Assembly (NCBI GenBank): GCA_934500865.1
Contig: CAKSUD010000006.1
Coordinates: 1-41,297 of the forward strand
DNA from: an uncultured Clostridia bacterium
Lineage (GTDB): Bacteria > Bacillota > Clostridia > TANB77 > RGIG9151
DNA: 41,297 nt
Reading direction: 5' to 3'
Of the stretch, positions 9,271-16,380 are shown piece by piece. Position numbers and translations under genes: made by a program. Position 1 is the stretch's first letter. Each line of letters opens with the position of its first letter. The notes under the pieces were generated by a model that saw only the letters and a program-made list of their open reading frames with translations, was not told where the DNA came from and ran no database searches.

Positions 9271-9345
9271 AAAAGACACAGTATATATAAATTACGCTCT
9301 ACATGACATCGTAAAGTCGCTATATATACTGTGTCTTTTATTTTA
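9271..9345 (+). terminator. Long hairpin, terminator or attenuator
   Basis: Bases 9271-9289 and 9321-9339 form a perfect 19-bp stem, followed by ATTTTAC. The 31-base loop can form an inner stem (TTACG at 9292-9296 with CGTAA at 9310-9314). It may terminate the ABC transcript. Because a promoter lies between the permease gene and this hairpin, it would also sit in the leader of the response regulator mRNA. Confidence 0.7.
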
Positions 9346-9362
9346 CAATAAGGAGAACGATT

Positions 9363-10019
9363 ATGAAAAAAATACTTATAGTAGAAGATAATGAAGTCAT
9401 AGTAAAGGGGTTAAAGTATTTATTGACACAAGAGAATTTTGAAGTTAAAACCTGTGGAAATGTAAATGATGCGAAAAACTCTATATCGAGTGAAATGTTC
9501 GACTTGATTATTTTAGATATTACATTACCTGACGGAAATGGATTTGAACTTTGTAAATATATAAAGGCGGTTAACGATACCCCGGTCATCTTCCTTACTG
9601 CGAAAGATGAGGAAAAAGATGTGGTAAAGGGATTAGATACCGGAGCAGATGATTATATAGTAAAACCTTTTAGAAACAGAGAACTTGTTTCAAGAATTAA
9701 TGTTATTTTAAGAAGGTTTGAAAGCGGGAATAAACTTGAGTGCGGAGAGGTTAGTATTGATACTGAGGCTACAAAAGTATTTGTTAACGGAGTCGAAGTT
9801 AATTTTACGGCACTTGAGTATAGGATTTTACTACTACTATATAGCAATTTTAATAAGACTATAACACGAGAACAAATTTTAGATAAAATTTGGGATGTAG
9901 CAGGTAATTTCGTAAATGACAATACTCTGACGGTATATATAAAAAGGGTAAGAGCGAAACTTGGAGAATATGACAACATAAAGACTGTTAAAGGAATCGG
10001 ATATAGAGTGGACAAGTGA
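9363..10019 (+). CDS. OmpR-family response regulator
   Basis: A 218-residue DNA-binding response regulator. The receiver domain (1-115) has the acidic pair E8/D9, the phosphoacceptor D52 in LIILDITLPDGNG, the conserved threonine in FLTAKD and the lysine in YIVKPF. A winged-helix DNA-binding domain follows (about 125-218), ending in VKGIGYRVDK. GGAG precedes the ATG. The cognate kinase begins 10 bases after the stop. The likely target is the adjacent ABC exporter operon, inferred from position, and possibly its own promoter. Confidence 0.95.
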   Translation: MKKILIVEDNEVIVKGLKYLLTQENFEVKTCGNVNDAKNSISSEMFDLIILDITLPDGNGFELCKYIKAVNDTPVIFLTAKDEEKDVVKGLDTGADDYIVKPFRNRELVSRINVILRRFESGNKLECGEVSIDTEATKVFVNGVEVNFTALEYRILLLLYSNFNKTITREQILDKIWDVAGNFVNDNTLTVYIKRVRAKLGEYDNIKTVKGIGYRVDK

Positions 10020-10029
10020 GGTATGGAGA

Positions 10030-11250
10030 ATGATTTTTTTTAAGAGAAATAGTTGGAAGCGGATAGTACTTATATCGGTTATTATAATTTGCTTATTTGT
10101 AATGCTTTTTGCATTTGTGAACAAGTGGCAACAGGGCAACAATAATAGGGCTATTAACAGTCGCATAAGTGGAATAATTGAAGGAATCAATAAGAAATAT
10201 TTGGACGTTTCGGAGGATGAGATACTAGAAATATTAAAAAGCGCTGGAGATATTGAGGATAATTTTATTTCTAAATATGGATATGATGAGAAAAGTACTA
10301 TTATTGAAGCATATGGTACAGAAACCATTAAACAATTGATTATAAATACTTTGATATTAATAGCTTTTGGTGCAACACTAATAATTGCTTTTGCTATTTA
10401 CATATCAAATCAGAATAAGAAGATTGATGAAATCAAAAAATACATTAATGCAGTTAGCAACAAAGATTATTCATTAGATATTTCTGATAATGGTGAGGAC
10501 GAATTATCTAAGCTTAGAAACGAATTGTATAAAATAACGGTAATGCTTAAGGAGTCTGCCGAGATAAGTATAAAAGAAAAAGCACAACTGAGTGATTCGA
10601 TTGCGGATATTTCTCACCAAATAAAAACACCAATCACTTCGATTAGAATAATGTTAGACAACATAAAGGAAAATCCTCAAATGGACGAAGCAACCAAAAA
10701 TGAGTTTATAAATGATATAAGCAATCAAGTAGATTGGATTAGTTCGCTTGTTATCTCGTTACTTAAACTAGCCAGACTAGATGCGGGAGTTATTGAATTA
10801 AATAGGCAAGAGATAAAGGTGGAGGAGCTTGTTCAAAATGTAGTTAGGAATTTAGCTATCCTATTAGAAGTAAAAAATGTGAGTGCTGAGGTTAATATAC
10901 CGGACGGTGCTACTTTCTTGGGAGATTATAATTGGGAGCTTGAGGCTTTAACTAATATTGTTAAGAACTCGATTGAACATAGTAGGGAAAATTCAAAAAT
11001 ATATATAATAGCCGAAAGTAATAACTTTTTCTTGAAAATAATTGTGAAAGATGAGGGGAGCGGAATATTAAAGGAAGATATTAAGCATATATTTGATAGA
11101 TTTTATAAAAGTAAAAATAGCAGTGAAGGCAGTATAGGAATAGGACTATCTTTGGCCAAAAGTATTATAGAGAAAGATAATGGGTATATAGAAGTGACTT
11201 CCGAACTAGAAAAAGGTACAGAGTTTGAAATTAAATATATGCGAGGTTGA
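10030..11250 (+). CDS. Membrane sensor histidine kinase
   Basis: A 406-residue kinase, partner of the response regulator just upstream. Two membrane helices (about 12-31 and 103-125) enclose a roughly 70-residue outer sensor region. A short linker leads to the dimerisation domain with phospho-acceptor H196 in ISHQIKTPITS. The ATP-binding domain shows an N box (NIVKNSIEHS), a G1 box (DEGSGI) and a G2 region (GIGIGLSLAK). The outer sensor region distinguishes it from the BceS-type kinases, which have almost none. A GGAG site overlaps the gap before the ATG. Confidence 0.94.
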   Translation: MIFFKRNSWKRIVLISVIIICLFVMLFAFVNKWQQGNNNRAINSRISGIIEGINKKYLDVSEDEILEILKSAGDIEDNFISKYGYDEKSTIIEAYGTETIKQLIINTLILIAFGATLIIAFAIYISNQNKKIDEIKKYINAVSNKDYSLDISDNGEDELSKLRNELYKITVMLKESAEISIKEKAQLSDSIADISHQIKTPITSIRIMLDNIKENPQMDEATKNEFINDISNQVDWISSLVISLLKLARLDAGVIELNRQEIKVEELVQNVVRNLAILLEVKNVSAEVNIPDGATFLGDYNWELEALTNIVKNSIEHSRENSKIYIIAESNNFFLKIIVKDEGSGILKEDIKHIFDRFYKSKNSSEGSIGIGLSLAKSIIEKDNGYIEVTSELEKGTEFEIKYMRG

Positions 11251-11273
11251 TTACATAAATTCTCCTTAAAATG

Positions 11274-11302
11274 TTGAAAAAAATGTCAATATTGAGTATA
11301 AT
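11274..11302 (+). promoter_or_regulatory. Promoter of the mscS-like gene
   Basis: TTGAAA (11274-11279) and TATAAT (11297-11302) with a 17-base spacer, 30 bases before the start codon. Confidence 0.7.
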
Positions 11303-11332
11303 ATGTGTTGAAAAAATTAAGGGGGAAGATAT

Positions 11333-12163
11333 ATGGAAGAAGTTATTGAAACATTTGCAGAAGTTAAAACGTCAATTTTAACTCAATTAGGTCTTACAAC
11401 CGTTTCTAATGTTGTACCTGCATTAATATTCTTTTTAATAGCATTAATAGCCATAAAGATTATTATGAGAATCGTAGGCAATGGAATTAAGAGAATAGAG
11501 GGTGAGAAAACCTTACATACTTTTATAACATCTGCAATTAAAATATTATTATATGCAATTACGCTAATTATTGTTCTTGGGATTTTAGGTATTCCTATAA
11601 CATCATTAGTAGCTGTATTGAGTGTTGCAGGTTTAGCACTTTCTTTAGCAGTTCAAGGCTCATTATCAAATTTGGCCGGTGGAATAACGATTTTAGCTAC
11701 AAAGCCGTTTAAGGTTGATGATTTTGTTGAAGTAGGTGGGGTTAGCGGAACTGTTGTTGATATAGGGCTATTCTATACAAAATTATGTACTTCTGATAAG
11801 AAGGATATTTTTATACCGAATGGAAGTATATCAAGTAGCACTATTGTTAATTACAGTAGTGAGCCAAATAGAAAACTAGTGCTTAAATTTACAGCTTCAT
11901 ATGATGCACCTATCGAGACAGTAAAAGAAGCTTTAATGGAAGTTATAAAGGCAGATAAGAGAATATTGGGTGACCCGGCTCCATTCGTTAATGTTTCAGC
12001 ATATCTAGATAGTTCTATTGAGTATATGATGGCAATATGGGTTAAAAATTCAGAATACTGGGATGTTAACTGGGCTGTAATTGAAAATGTAAAGCACTCT
12101 TTTGATAAACATGGTGTAGAGATGTCGTATAATCACATAAATGTTCATATGTTGGACAAGTAA
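11333..12163 (+). CDS. mscS: Small-conductance mechanosensitive channel
   Basis: A 276-residue MscS-family channel that releases solutes when membrane tension rises on osmotic downshock. Membrane helices lie near 25-45, 68-90 and 95-125. The third is the pore-lining helix, rich in Gly and Ala (AGLALSLAVQGSLSNLAGGI), as is typical. A beta-rich middle domain (PFKVDDFVEVGGVSGTV) and a C-terminal cytoplasmic domain follow. Length matches the short MscS type. The start follows AAGGGGG. A 38-residue membrane peptide gene comes next and may share the transcript. Confidence 0.94.
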   Translation: MEEVIETFAEVKTSILTQLGLTTVSNVVPALIFFLIALIAIKIIMRIVGNGIKRIEGEKTLHTFITSAIKILLYAITLIIVLGILGIPITSLVAVLSVAGLALSLAVQGSLSNLAGGITILATKPFKVDDFVEVGGVSGTVVDIGLFYTKLCTSDKKDIFIPNGSISSSTIVNYSSEPNRKLVLKFTASYDAPIETVKEALMEVIKADKRILGDPAPFVNVSAYLDSSIEYMMAIWVKNSEYWDVNWAVIENVKHSFDKHGVEMSYNHINVHMLDK

Positions 12164-12216
12164 AATTAAAAGTGATACAATAAAATAAATAAACAAAAGA
12201 AAAAGGGTGATAGGCT

Positions 12217-12333
12217 ATGAAAGAAAATCAAAAGAAAACATTGGTTAGGATAATTGCCTTAATAATTATATTGGCATTTATCGCTACCGGAGTAGGTATT
12301 GCCGGTTTTTCAACATCTATGTTTTGGAATTAG
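12217..12333 (+). CDS. Small single-pass membrane peptide, 38 residues
   Basis: The sequence begins MKENQKKTLVRIIAL and continues through one hydrophobic helix (about residues 9-30) to a short tail ending SMFWN. It has a basic N-terminus, a plausible AAAGGGTGATAG ribosome binding site, and lies between mscS and a terminator. I do not recognise a family. The position suggests co-transcription with mscS, but no function can be given. Confidence 0.6.
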   Translation: MKENQKKTLVRIIALIIILAFIATGVGIAGFSTSMFWN

Positions 12334-12339
12334 TATCTA

Positions 12340-12393
12340 AAAAGGGCAAAGTTGGGGAAAAAAGAAGATTTTTTCGCTTGACAATGCCCTTTT
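12340..12393 (+). terminator. Nested terminator before sigH
   Basis: An inner perfect 7-bp stem (12357-12363 with 12369-12375) sits inside an outer 9-bp stem (12340-12348 with 12385-12393). The right arm overlaps the -35 to spacer region of the sigH promoter. Confidence 0.6.
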
Positions 12394-12406
12394 GACTTGT
12401 TAAAAT
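12378..12406 (+). promoter_or_regulatory. Promoter of sigH
   Basis: TTGACA (12378-12383) and TAAAAT (12401-12406) with a 17-base spacer, 39 bases before the start codon. It overlaps the upstream terminator. Confidence 0.75.
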
Positions 12407-12445
12407 GAAGCTGAGAGATTTCACAACGAAGAGAGGTGCCAAAAA

Positions 12446-13093
12446 ATGTCTCAGTCCAATATTGAAAATTTGCAAAATAACCAAATTGCAGATGAACAAT
12501 TACTTCTTCAAATAAAAGGTGGAGATGGAGTTGCTTTGGATCAACTTATAAATAAATATAAGAACTTCGTTAGAGCCAAGGCAAAAACTTATTTTTTGGT
12601 CGGTGCTGATAAAGAAGATATAGTCCAAGAAGGAATGATAGGTCTTTTTAAGGCTATTAGAGATTTTAAAGATGATAAATTGGTATCATTTAAATCATTT
12701 GCTGAAATTTGTGTAACTCGTCAAATAATAACAGCAATAAAAACAGCCACCAGGCAAAAGCATATGCCTCTTAATTCATATGTTTCATTAAACAAGCCTG
12801 TATTCGAAGATGATGGTGAGAGAACTCTTATGGAAACGATTAACCATGATACGGTTTCTGATCCTGAAATGCTTTTTATTAGCAAAGAAGAACTAAATAG
12901 AATTGAAGGCAAGATTAATGAGATATTAAGCCCACTAGAGCTTGAAGTGTTACATTTTTATTTACAAGGTAAATCATATCAACAGATTGCAGTTATTTTA
13001 AATAAAGAAGTGAAATCTATTGACAATGCTTTGCAAAGAGTGAAGAAGAAAATAGAAAAATTTTTAGTAGAAAGTAATTACGAAAAAATATAG
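12446..13093 (+). CDS. sigH: RNA polymerase sigma factor SigH (Spo0H type)
   Basis: A 215-residue sigma-70 family factor of the SigH/Spo0H subgroup. Region 2 contains DKEDIVQEGMIGLFKAIRDF and the -10 recognition segment SFAEICVTRQIITAIK. Region 4 is the helix-turn-helix near 165-205 (YQQIAVILNKEVKSIDNALQR). In Bacillus this factor drives transition-state and early sporulation genes, and in non-sporulating relatives competence genes. The gene also precedes rpmG-secE-nusG in Bacillus subtilis, which supports orthology. GAGAGGTG precedes the ATG. Confidence 0.93.
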   Translation: MSQSNIENLQNNQIADEQLLLQIKGGDGVALDQLINKYKNFVRAKAKTYFLVGADKEDIVQEGMIGLFKAIRDFKDDKLVSFKSFAEICVTRQIITAIKTATRQKHMPLNSYVSLNKPVFEDDGERTLMETINHDTVSDPEMLFISKEELNRIEGKINEILSPLELEVLHFYLQGKSYQQIAVILNKEVKSIDNALQRVKKKIEKFLVESNYEKI

Positions 13094-13096
13094 GCC

Positions 13097-13133
13097 AAAA
13101 AGGTGCTTCCTAACAGTACAGAAGTACCTTTTA
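13097..13133 (+). terminator. Terminator of sigH
   Basis: A 12-bp stem (13097-13108 with 13121-13132, one G-U pair) and a 12-base loop, followed by a weak T tract. Confidence 0.7.
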
Positions 13134-13201
13134 TATGTGTTTTTTGTTTGCCAATATATAGTAAGTGAGGAATATATTTTTAAATATTTTTCCGTAAGTA
13201 C

Positions 13202-13230
13202 TTGCATTTTTTGTTTTTTTACTCTATAAT
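13202..13230 (+). promoter_or_regulatory. Promoter of tRNA-Arg
   Basis: TTGCAT (13202-13207) and TATAAT (13225-13230) with a 17-base spacer, ending 9 bases before the tRNA. Confidence 0.65.
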
Positions 13231-13239
13231 ATAGCATAT

Positions 13240-13316
13240 GCGCTCATAGCTCAATTGGATAGAGCGTTTGACTACGGATCAAAAGGCTAGGGGTTCAACT
13301 CCTCTTGGGCGCGCCA
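13240..13316 (+). tRNA. tRNA-Arg (anticodon ACG)
   Basis: A complete 77-base cloverleaf with encoded CCA. The acceptor arms GCGCTCA and TGGGCGC pair with one G-U. The anticodon stem is TTTGA/TCAAA with loop CTACGGA, giving anticodon ACG; A34 would be edited to inosine to read CGU, CGC and CGA. Confidence 0.96.
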
Positions 13317-13334
13317 AACATAATTTCATTACAA

Positions 13335-13395
13335 GAAACGAGTTTTGAAATTAAGTTGTTCTATACAAAGAACTCAAGTTAGTAAAATACGTTTC
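13335..13395 (+). promoter_or_regulatory. Possible structured leader before rpmB
   Basis: Nested pairings GAAACG/CGTTTC (13335-13340, 13390-13395), GTTTTG/TAAAAT (13342-13347, 13383-13388) and GTTCT/AGAAC (13358-13362, 13369-13373) could form one long interrupted hairpin. It could be a tRNA-processing or autoregulatory structure; no family is recognised. Confidence 0.3.
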
Positions 13396-13434
13396 AAAAA
13401 TATACATCAGTATATTTAAGGGGGTGCAGGGATA

Positions 13435-13620
13435 ATGGCAAAATGCGAAATATGTGATAAAGCAGTTAAATTCGGTCTTCAAGTAAGTCACTCAAACAGA
13501 AAGTCTAATAGAGCATGGAAAGCTAACGTAAAAAGTGTTCGTGCAAATGTAGATGGTACTGTAAAGACAGTTAATGTTTGCACAAAATGTCTTCGTTCAA
13601 ACAAAGTTGAACGCGCATAA
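13435..13620 (+). CDS. rpmB: 50S ribosomal protein L28, zinc-binding form
   Basis: A 61-residue L28. It carries a full zinc-binding set, C4/C7 and C49/C52, so it is the C+ form rather than the zinc-free paralogue. The GLQVSHSNRKSNRAWKAN segment is typical of the family. It lies between tRNA-Arg and rpmF, not its usual place in many Firmicutes, where rpmB is monocistronic or elsewhere. The ribosome binding site is GGGGGTG. Confidence 0.96.
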   Translation: MAKCEICDKAVKFGLQVSHSNRKSNRAWKANVKSVRANVDGTVKTVNVCTKCLRSNKVERA

Positions 13621-13730
13621 TGAAGAGAATATGAACTGAAATTATTATGTTAGTAATATTGGGAAATGAAAATTTTCCACATCCATTACGAGGTTAGTAG
13701 GGATGTAATGCTTATTAGGAGGTGTTTAAA

Positions 13731-13916
13731 TTGGCTCAACCAAAAAGAAGATGGTCAAAAGAAAGAACTCATTTAAGAAGATCTACTTGGAAATTAGAAG
13801 CTAAAAACGTTTCTGAATGTCCTCATTGCCACGAAGCTGTTGAATCTCACAAGGTTTGCAGAAACTGTGGATACTATAACGGAAAAGAAGTTATGAAAGT
13901 AGAAGAAAATGCTTAA
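13731..13916 (+). CDS. rpmF: 50S ribosomal protein L32, zinc-binding form
   Basis: A 61-residue L32 with the basic N-terminus AQPKRRWSKERTHLRRS and a zinc ribbon (C30, C33, C43, C46). The start is best placed at TTG 13731, eight bases after a perfect AGGAGG (13717-13722); the upstream GTG at 13722 overlaps that site. Mature L32 usually begins with A-x-P-K, which also supports the TTG. A strong terminator follows. Confidence 0.95.
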   Translation: MAQPKRRWSKERTHLRRSTWKLEAKNVSECPHCHEAVESHKVCRNCGYYNGKEVMKVEENA

Positions 13917-13935
13917 AAATATTGAGAAATTTTAC

Positions 13936-14004
13936 AAAAAAGCTTGACTGTGAACGTATTATGTGATAAATTTATATATGCGTTCCACAGGGAAAGCTTT
14001 TTTT
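13936..14004 (+). terminator. Terminator after rpmF, overlapping a promoter
   Basis: An outer 10-bp stem (13936-13945 with 13994-14003) ends in a T run. Inside, CTGTG/CACAG and AACG/CGTT extend it with a one-base bulge. Confidence 0.75.
13944..13972 (+). promoter_or_regulatory. Possible promoter for rpmG-secE-nusG
   Basis: TTGACT (13944-13949) and TAAATT (13967-13972) with a 17-base spacer lie inside the terminator hairpin. The start would be near 13979, before rpmG. Confidence 0.5.
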
Positions 14005-14055
14005 GTGTGAACAAAAAATATTTTTGCGTGGAAATGTAAAGTGGAGGTGTAAAAA

Positions 14056-14205
14056 ATGAGAGAAAAGATAACACTAGCTTGTAGTGAATGCCAACAAAGA
14101 AATTACGATTCTATGAAAAACAAGAAAAATGACCCGGACAGAGTTGAGATGAAAAAGTATTGTAAATTCTGCAAAAAGCATACAGAACATAAAGAAACTA
14201 AGTAA
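14056..14205 (+). CDS. rpmG: 50S ribosomal protein L33, zinc-binding form
   Basis: A 49-residue protein starting MREKITLACSECQQRNY and ending HTEHKETK, a typical length for L33. Four cysteines (C9, C12, C36, C39) form the zinc ribbon, so it is the C+ form. GTGGAGGTG lies ahead of the ATG. It is followed 12 bases later by secE, the order seen in most bacteria. Confidence 0.97.
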   Translation: MREKITLACSECQQRNYDSMKNKKNDPDRVEMKKYCKFCKKHTEHKETK

Positions 14206-14217
14206 GGATGTGAAAGT

Positions 14218-14400
14218 ATGAAAAATGGAGTTTTAAAAGAAACAAAGTCAGAATTAAAAAAGGTAATTTGGCCAACAAGTAAAGACGTAGCTTTTGGTAC
14301 TGCTGCCGTTATAGCTATTTCTGCTATTTTAGGAGCATTTATATTTTTAGCCGATACAGCCAGTCTATATGCAGTTGAGTTTATTACTTCTAGATTCTAA
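14218..14400 (+). CDS. secE: Preprotein translocase subunit SecE
   Basis: A 60-residue single-span SecE, the short form usual in Gram-positive bacteria. The cytoplasmic segment ETKSELKKVIWPTSKDV contains the conserved KKVxWP motif, and one membrane helix (about 27-48) follows. It clamps SecY in the SecYEG channel. It lies between rpmG and nusG as expected. Confidence 0.96.
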   Translation: MKNGVLKETKSELKKVIWPTSKDVAFGTAAVIAISAILGAFIFLADTASLYAVEFITSRF

Positions 14401-14429
14401 GTCTGACATTTTAAGAGGAGGTGGCATTA

Positions 14430-14963
14430 TTGCCTCACGAAGAATATTCCGAATCTTTAAGATGGTATGTTGTTCATACGTATTCAGGATATGAAAATAA
14501 GGTTAAAACTAATTTGGACAAGATAATTGATAATAGAGGACTTCAAGACCAAATAGTCGAAGTTATAGTTCCTATGGAAGAACAAATTGAGATTAAAGAT
14601 GGTAAGAGAAAGACTTCATTAAAGAAAGTTTTCCCAGGTTATGTTTTAGTAAAAATGTATATGAATGATGATACATGGTATGTTGTTAGAAATGTAAGAG
14701 GTGTTACAGGATTTGTTGGTCCTGGAGCTAAGCCTGAACCATTAACTGACGAAGAAATAATGAATATGGGAATTGAAGAACTAGATATCGTAGTAGACTT
14801 TGAAGTTGGAGATAATGTAAAAGTTATGTCCGGACCATTAAAAGACTTTATAGGAGTAATTGAAGAAATTAATATGGAAAAACGCAAAGTTAGAGTATTA
14901 GTGTCAATGTTTGGAAGGGAAACTCCTGCTGAACTTGAATTTACACAAATACAAAAAATCTAA
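14430..14963 (+). CDS. nusG: Transcription antitermination factor NusG
   Basis: A 177-residue NusG linking RNA polymerase to ribosomes and Rho or pause control. The NGN domain contains RWYVVHTYSGYENKVKTNL and VFPGYVLVKM; the KOW domain near the C-terminus contains GDNVKVMSGPLKDFIGVI. The TTG at 14430 is preferred because it lies eight bases after AGGAGG (14416-14421); an in-frame GTG at 14421 overlaps that site. The gene is followed by rplK after 17 bases. Confidence 0.96.
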   Translation: MPHEEYSESLRWYVVHTYSGYENKVKTNLDKIIDNRGLQDQIVEVIVPMEEQIEIKDGKRKTSLKKVFPGYVLVKMYMNDDTWYVVRNVRGVTGFVGPGAKPEPLTDEEIMNMGIEELDIVVDFEVGDNVKVMSGPLKDFIGVIEEINMEKRKVRVLVSMFGRETPAELEFTQIQKI

Positions 14964-14980
14964 GAAGGGAGTGACTAATA

Positions 14981-15412
14981 ATGGCAGCACCTAAGAAAGT
15001 AATCGGTAGTGTAAAAGTACAATGTGAAGCTGGTAAAGCTAATCCAGCACCACCAATCGGACCTGCATTAGGACCTTACGGTATTAACATTATGCAATTC
15101 TGTAAAGAATTCAATGATAAAACTGCAAGTCAACCAGGTATGATTATTCCAGCAGTTATCACAATTTATGCTGATAAATCATTCACATTTATTACAAAGA
15201 CACCACCTACAGCAGTTTTATTAAAGAAAGAAGCAGGACTTGCTACTGCATCTGCAAAGCCAAACCGTGATAAGGTTGCTACAATTTCTAACGAAACTGT
15301 AAGAAAGATTGCAGAATTAAAAATGCAAGATTTAAACGCAGCATCTATTGAATCAGCTATGAGTATGGTTCGTGGAACAGCTAGAAGTATGGGTATTGTT
15401 GTTGCTGACTAA
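14981..15412 (+). CDS. rplK: 50S ribosomal protein L11
   Basis: A 143-residue L11 that binds the GTPase-associated region of 23S rRNA and takes part in factor binding. The N-terminal proline-rich segment NPAPPIGPALGPYGIN is recognisable; most bacteria have GPALGQ(H/A)G here, so the P-Y pair is a local variant. The C-terminal RNA-binding domain ends in RGTARSMGIVV. AAGGGAG precedes the ATG. Confidence 0.97.
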   Translation: MAAPKKVIGSVKVQCEAGKANPAPPIGPALGPYGINIMQFCKEFNDKTASQPGMIIPAVITIYADKSFTFITKTPPTAVLLKKEAGLATASAKPNRDKVATISNETVRKIAELKMQDLNAASIESAMSMVRGTARSMGIVVAD

Positions 15413-15450
15413 TAAGAAAAACTGTAAGTTTGATTATTTTGTCAGTAACA

Positions 15451-15496
15451 CAAATTAAATTCGGGAGGCTGAAAGCATTAGTTAGTATGCCGTTTG
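15451..15496 (+). promoter_or_regulatory. Putative L1-binding autoregulatory element
   Basis: The rplK-rplA gap holds GGGAGGCTGAAAGCAT and ATGCCG. Lower helix CGG/CCG (15462-15464, 15490-15492) and upper helix CAT/ATG (15476-15478, 15487-15489) flank an asymmetric GAGGCTGAAA loop. This resembles the L1 site of 23S rRNA helix 77, which L1 leaders mimic. L1 would repress its own translation by binding here. Confidence 0.5.
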
Positions 15497-15517
15497 TACC
15501 AAAGGAGGTTAATAAAA

Positions 15518-16213
15518 ATGAAACATGGTAAGAAGTATGTTGAAAGTGCTAAGCTTATCGATTCTAACAAGTTATACGATACAGAAGAAGCATTTTCATT
15601 AGTTGTTAAAACAGCTAAAGCTAAGTTTGATGAAAGCATTGAAGCTCATATTAAACTTGGTGTTGACTCAAGACACGCTGACCAACAAGTTAGAGGTGTT
15701 GTAGTTCTTCCTCACGGAACAGGTAAAAAAGTTCGTGTACTTGTTTTCGCAAAAGGAGATAAAGTAAAAGAAGCAGAAGCTGCCGGTGCAGATTATGTAG
15801 GTGGCGAAGAGCTAGTTGCTAAAATTCAAGGTGAAAACTGGTTTGATTTTGACGTAATCGTTGCAACTCCTGATATGATGGGTGTTGTTGGTAGATTAGG
15901 TAAAGTATTAGGACCTAAAGGTTTAATGCCTAACCCTAAATCTGGAACAGTTTCTATGGATGTAGCTAAGGCTATTGCTGATATTAAAGCCGGTAAGATT
16001 GAATACAGATTAGACAAAACTAATATTATTCACTGCCCAATCGGAAAAGCATCTTTTGGTGAAGAAAAGCTTGTTGAAAACTTTAAGACTCTTATGGGAG
16101 CTATTGTTAAAGCAAAACCAGCTTCAGCTAAAGGTCAATACTTAAAGAGTGTTAGTGTTTCTTCCACAATGGGACCGGGTGTTAGAGTAAGCACTTCTAA
16201 AGTTGCTGAATAA
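15518..16213 (+). CDS. rplA: 50S ribosomal protein L1
   Basis: A 231-residue L1 that binds the mobile L1 stalk near the E site. Typical segments include RGVVVLPHGTGK, LGKVLGPKGLMPNPKSGTV and the C-terminal GPGVRV. ATG 15518 is chosen because AAAGGAGG (15501-15508) lies directly upstream; a longer frame to 15494 lacks this. Autoregulation through the element upstream is likely but not demonstrated. Confidence 0.97.
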   Translation: MKHGKKYVESAKLIDSNKLYDTEEAFSLVVKTAKAKFDESIEAHIKLGVDSRHADQQVRGVVVLPHGTGKKVRVLVFAKGDKVKEAEAAGADYVGGEELVAKIQGENWFDFDVIVATPDMMGVVGRLGKVLGPKGLMPNPKSGTVSMDVAKAIADIKAGKIEYRLDKTNIIHCPIGKASFGEEKLVENFKTLMGAIVKAKPASAKGQYLKSVSVSSTMGPGVRVSTSKVAE

Positions 16214-16224
16214 TTAGAAAATTT

Positions 16225-16330
16225 TACCTAAGAAGGTAGGGGCATTTAGCTTAATAATCCTACGGAGGCGATAAAATAGATTCTTTAAGACTTTCTATTG
16301 CGCCTTTTAGCTTAGAAAGTCTTTTTTATG
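16225..16330 (+). promoter_or_regulatory. L10 ribosomal protein leader with attenuator
   Basis: The region between rplA and rplJ contains the L10(L12)4-binding leader pattern (TACCTAAGAAGGTAGGGGC then CCTACGGAGGCG). A terminator with a perfect 11-bp stem (16287-16297 with 16313-16323) and T6 follows. Binding of the L10-L12 complex would reduce read-through into rplJL. Confidence 0.82.
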
Positions 16331-16380
16331 TTTAGGTGAAATTCAGGTATACATTTTAATTGAAAGGTGGTGCAAATTTT

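Noticed and set aside
6031..11250. A BceAB-RS bacitracin-type module
   Set aside because: The permease has two FtsX repeats with about 8 helices and the kinase has a sizeable outer domain; both differ from Bce-type systems, so only a general exporter call is made.
14981..15412. L11 variant P-Y in the proline-rich loop as a thiostrepton-resistance change
   Set aside because: The two positions differ from the common sequence, but I cannot link them to resistance; probably lineage variation.
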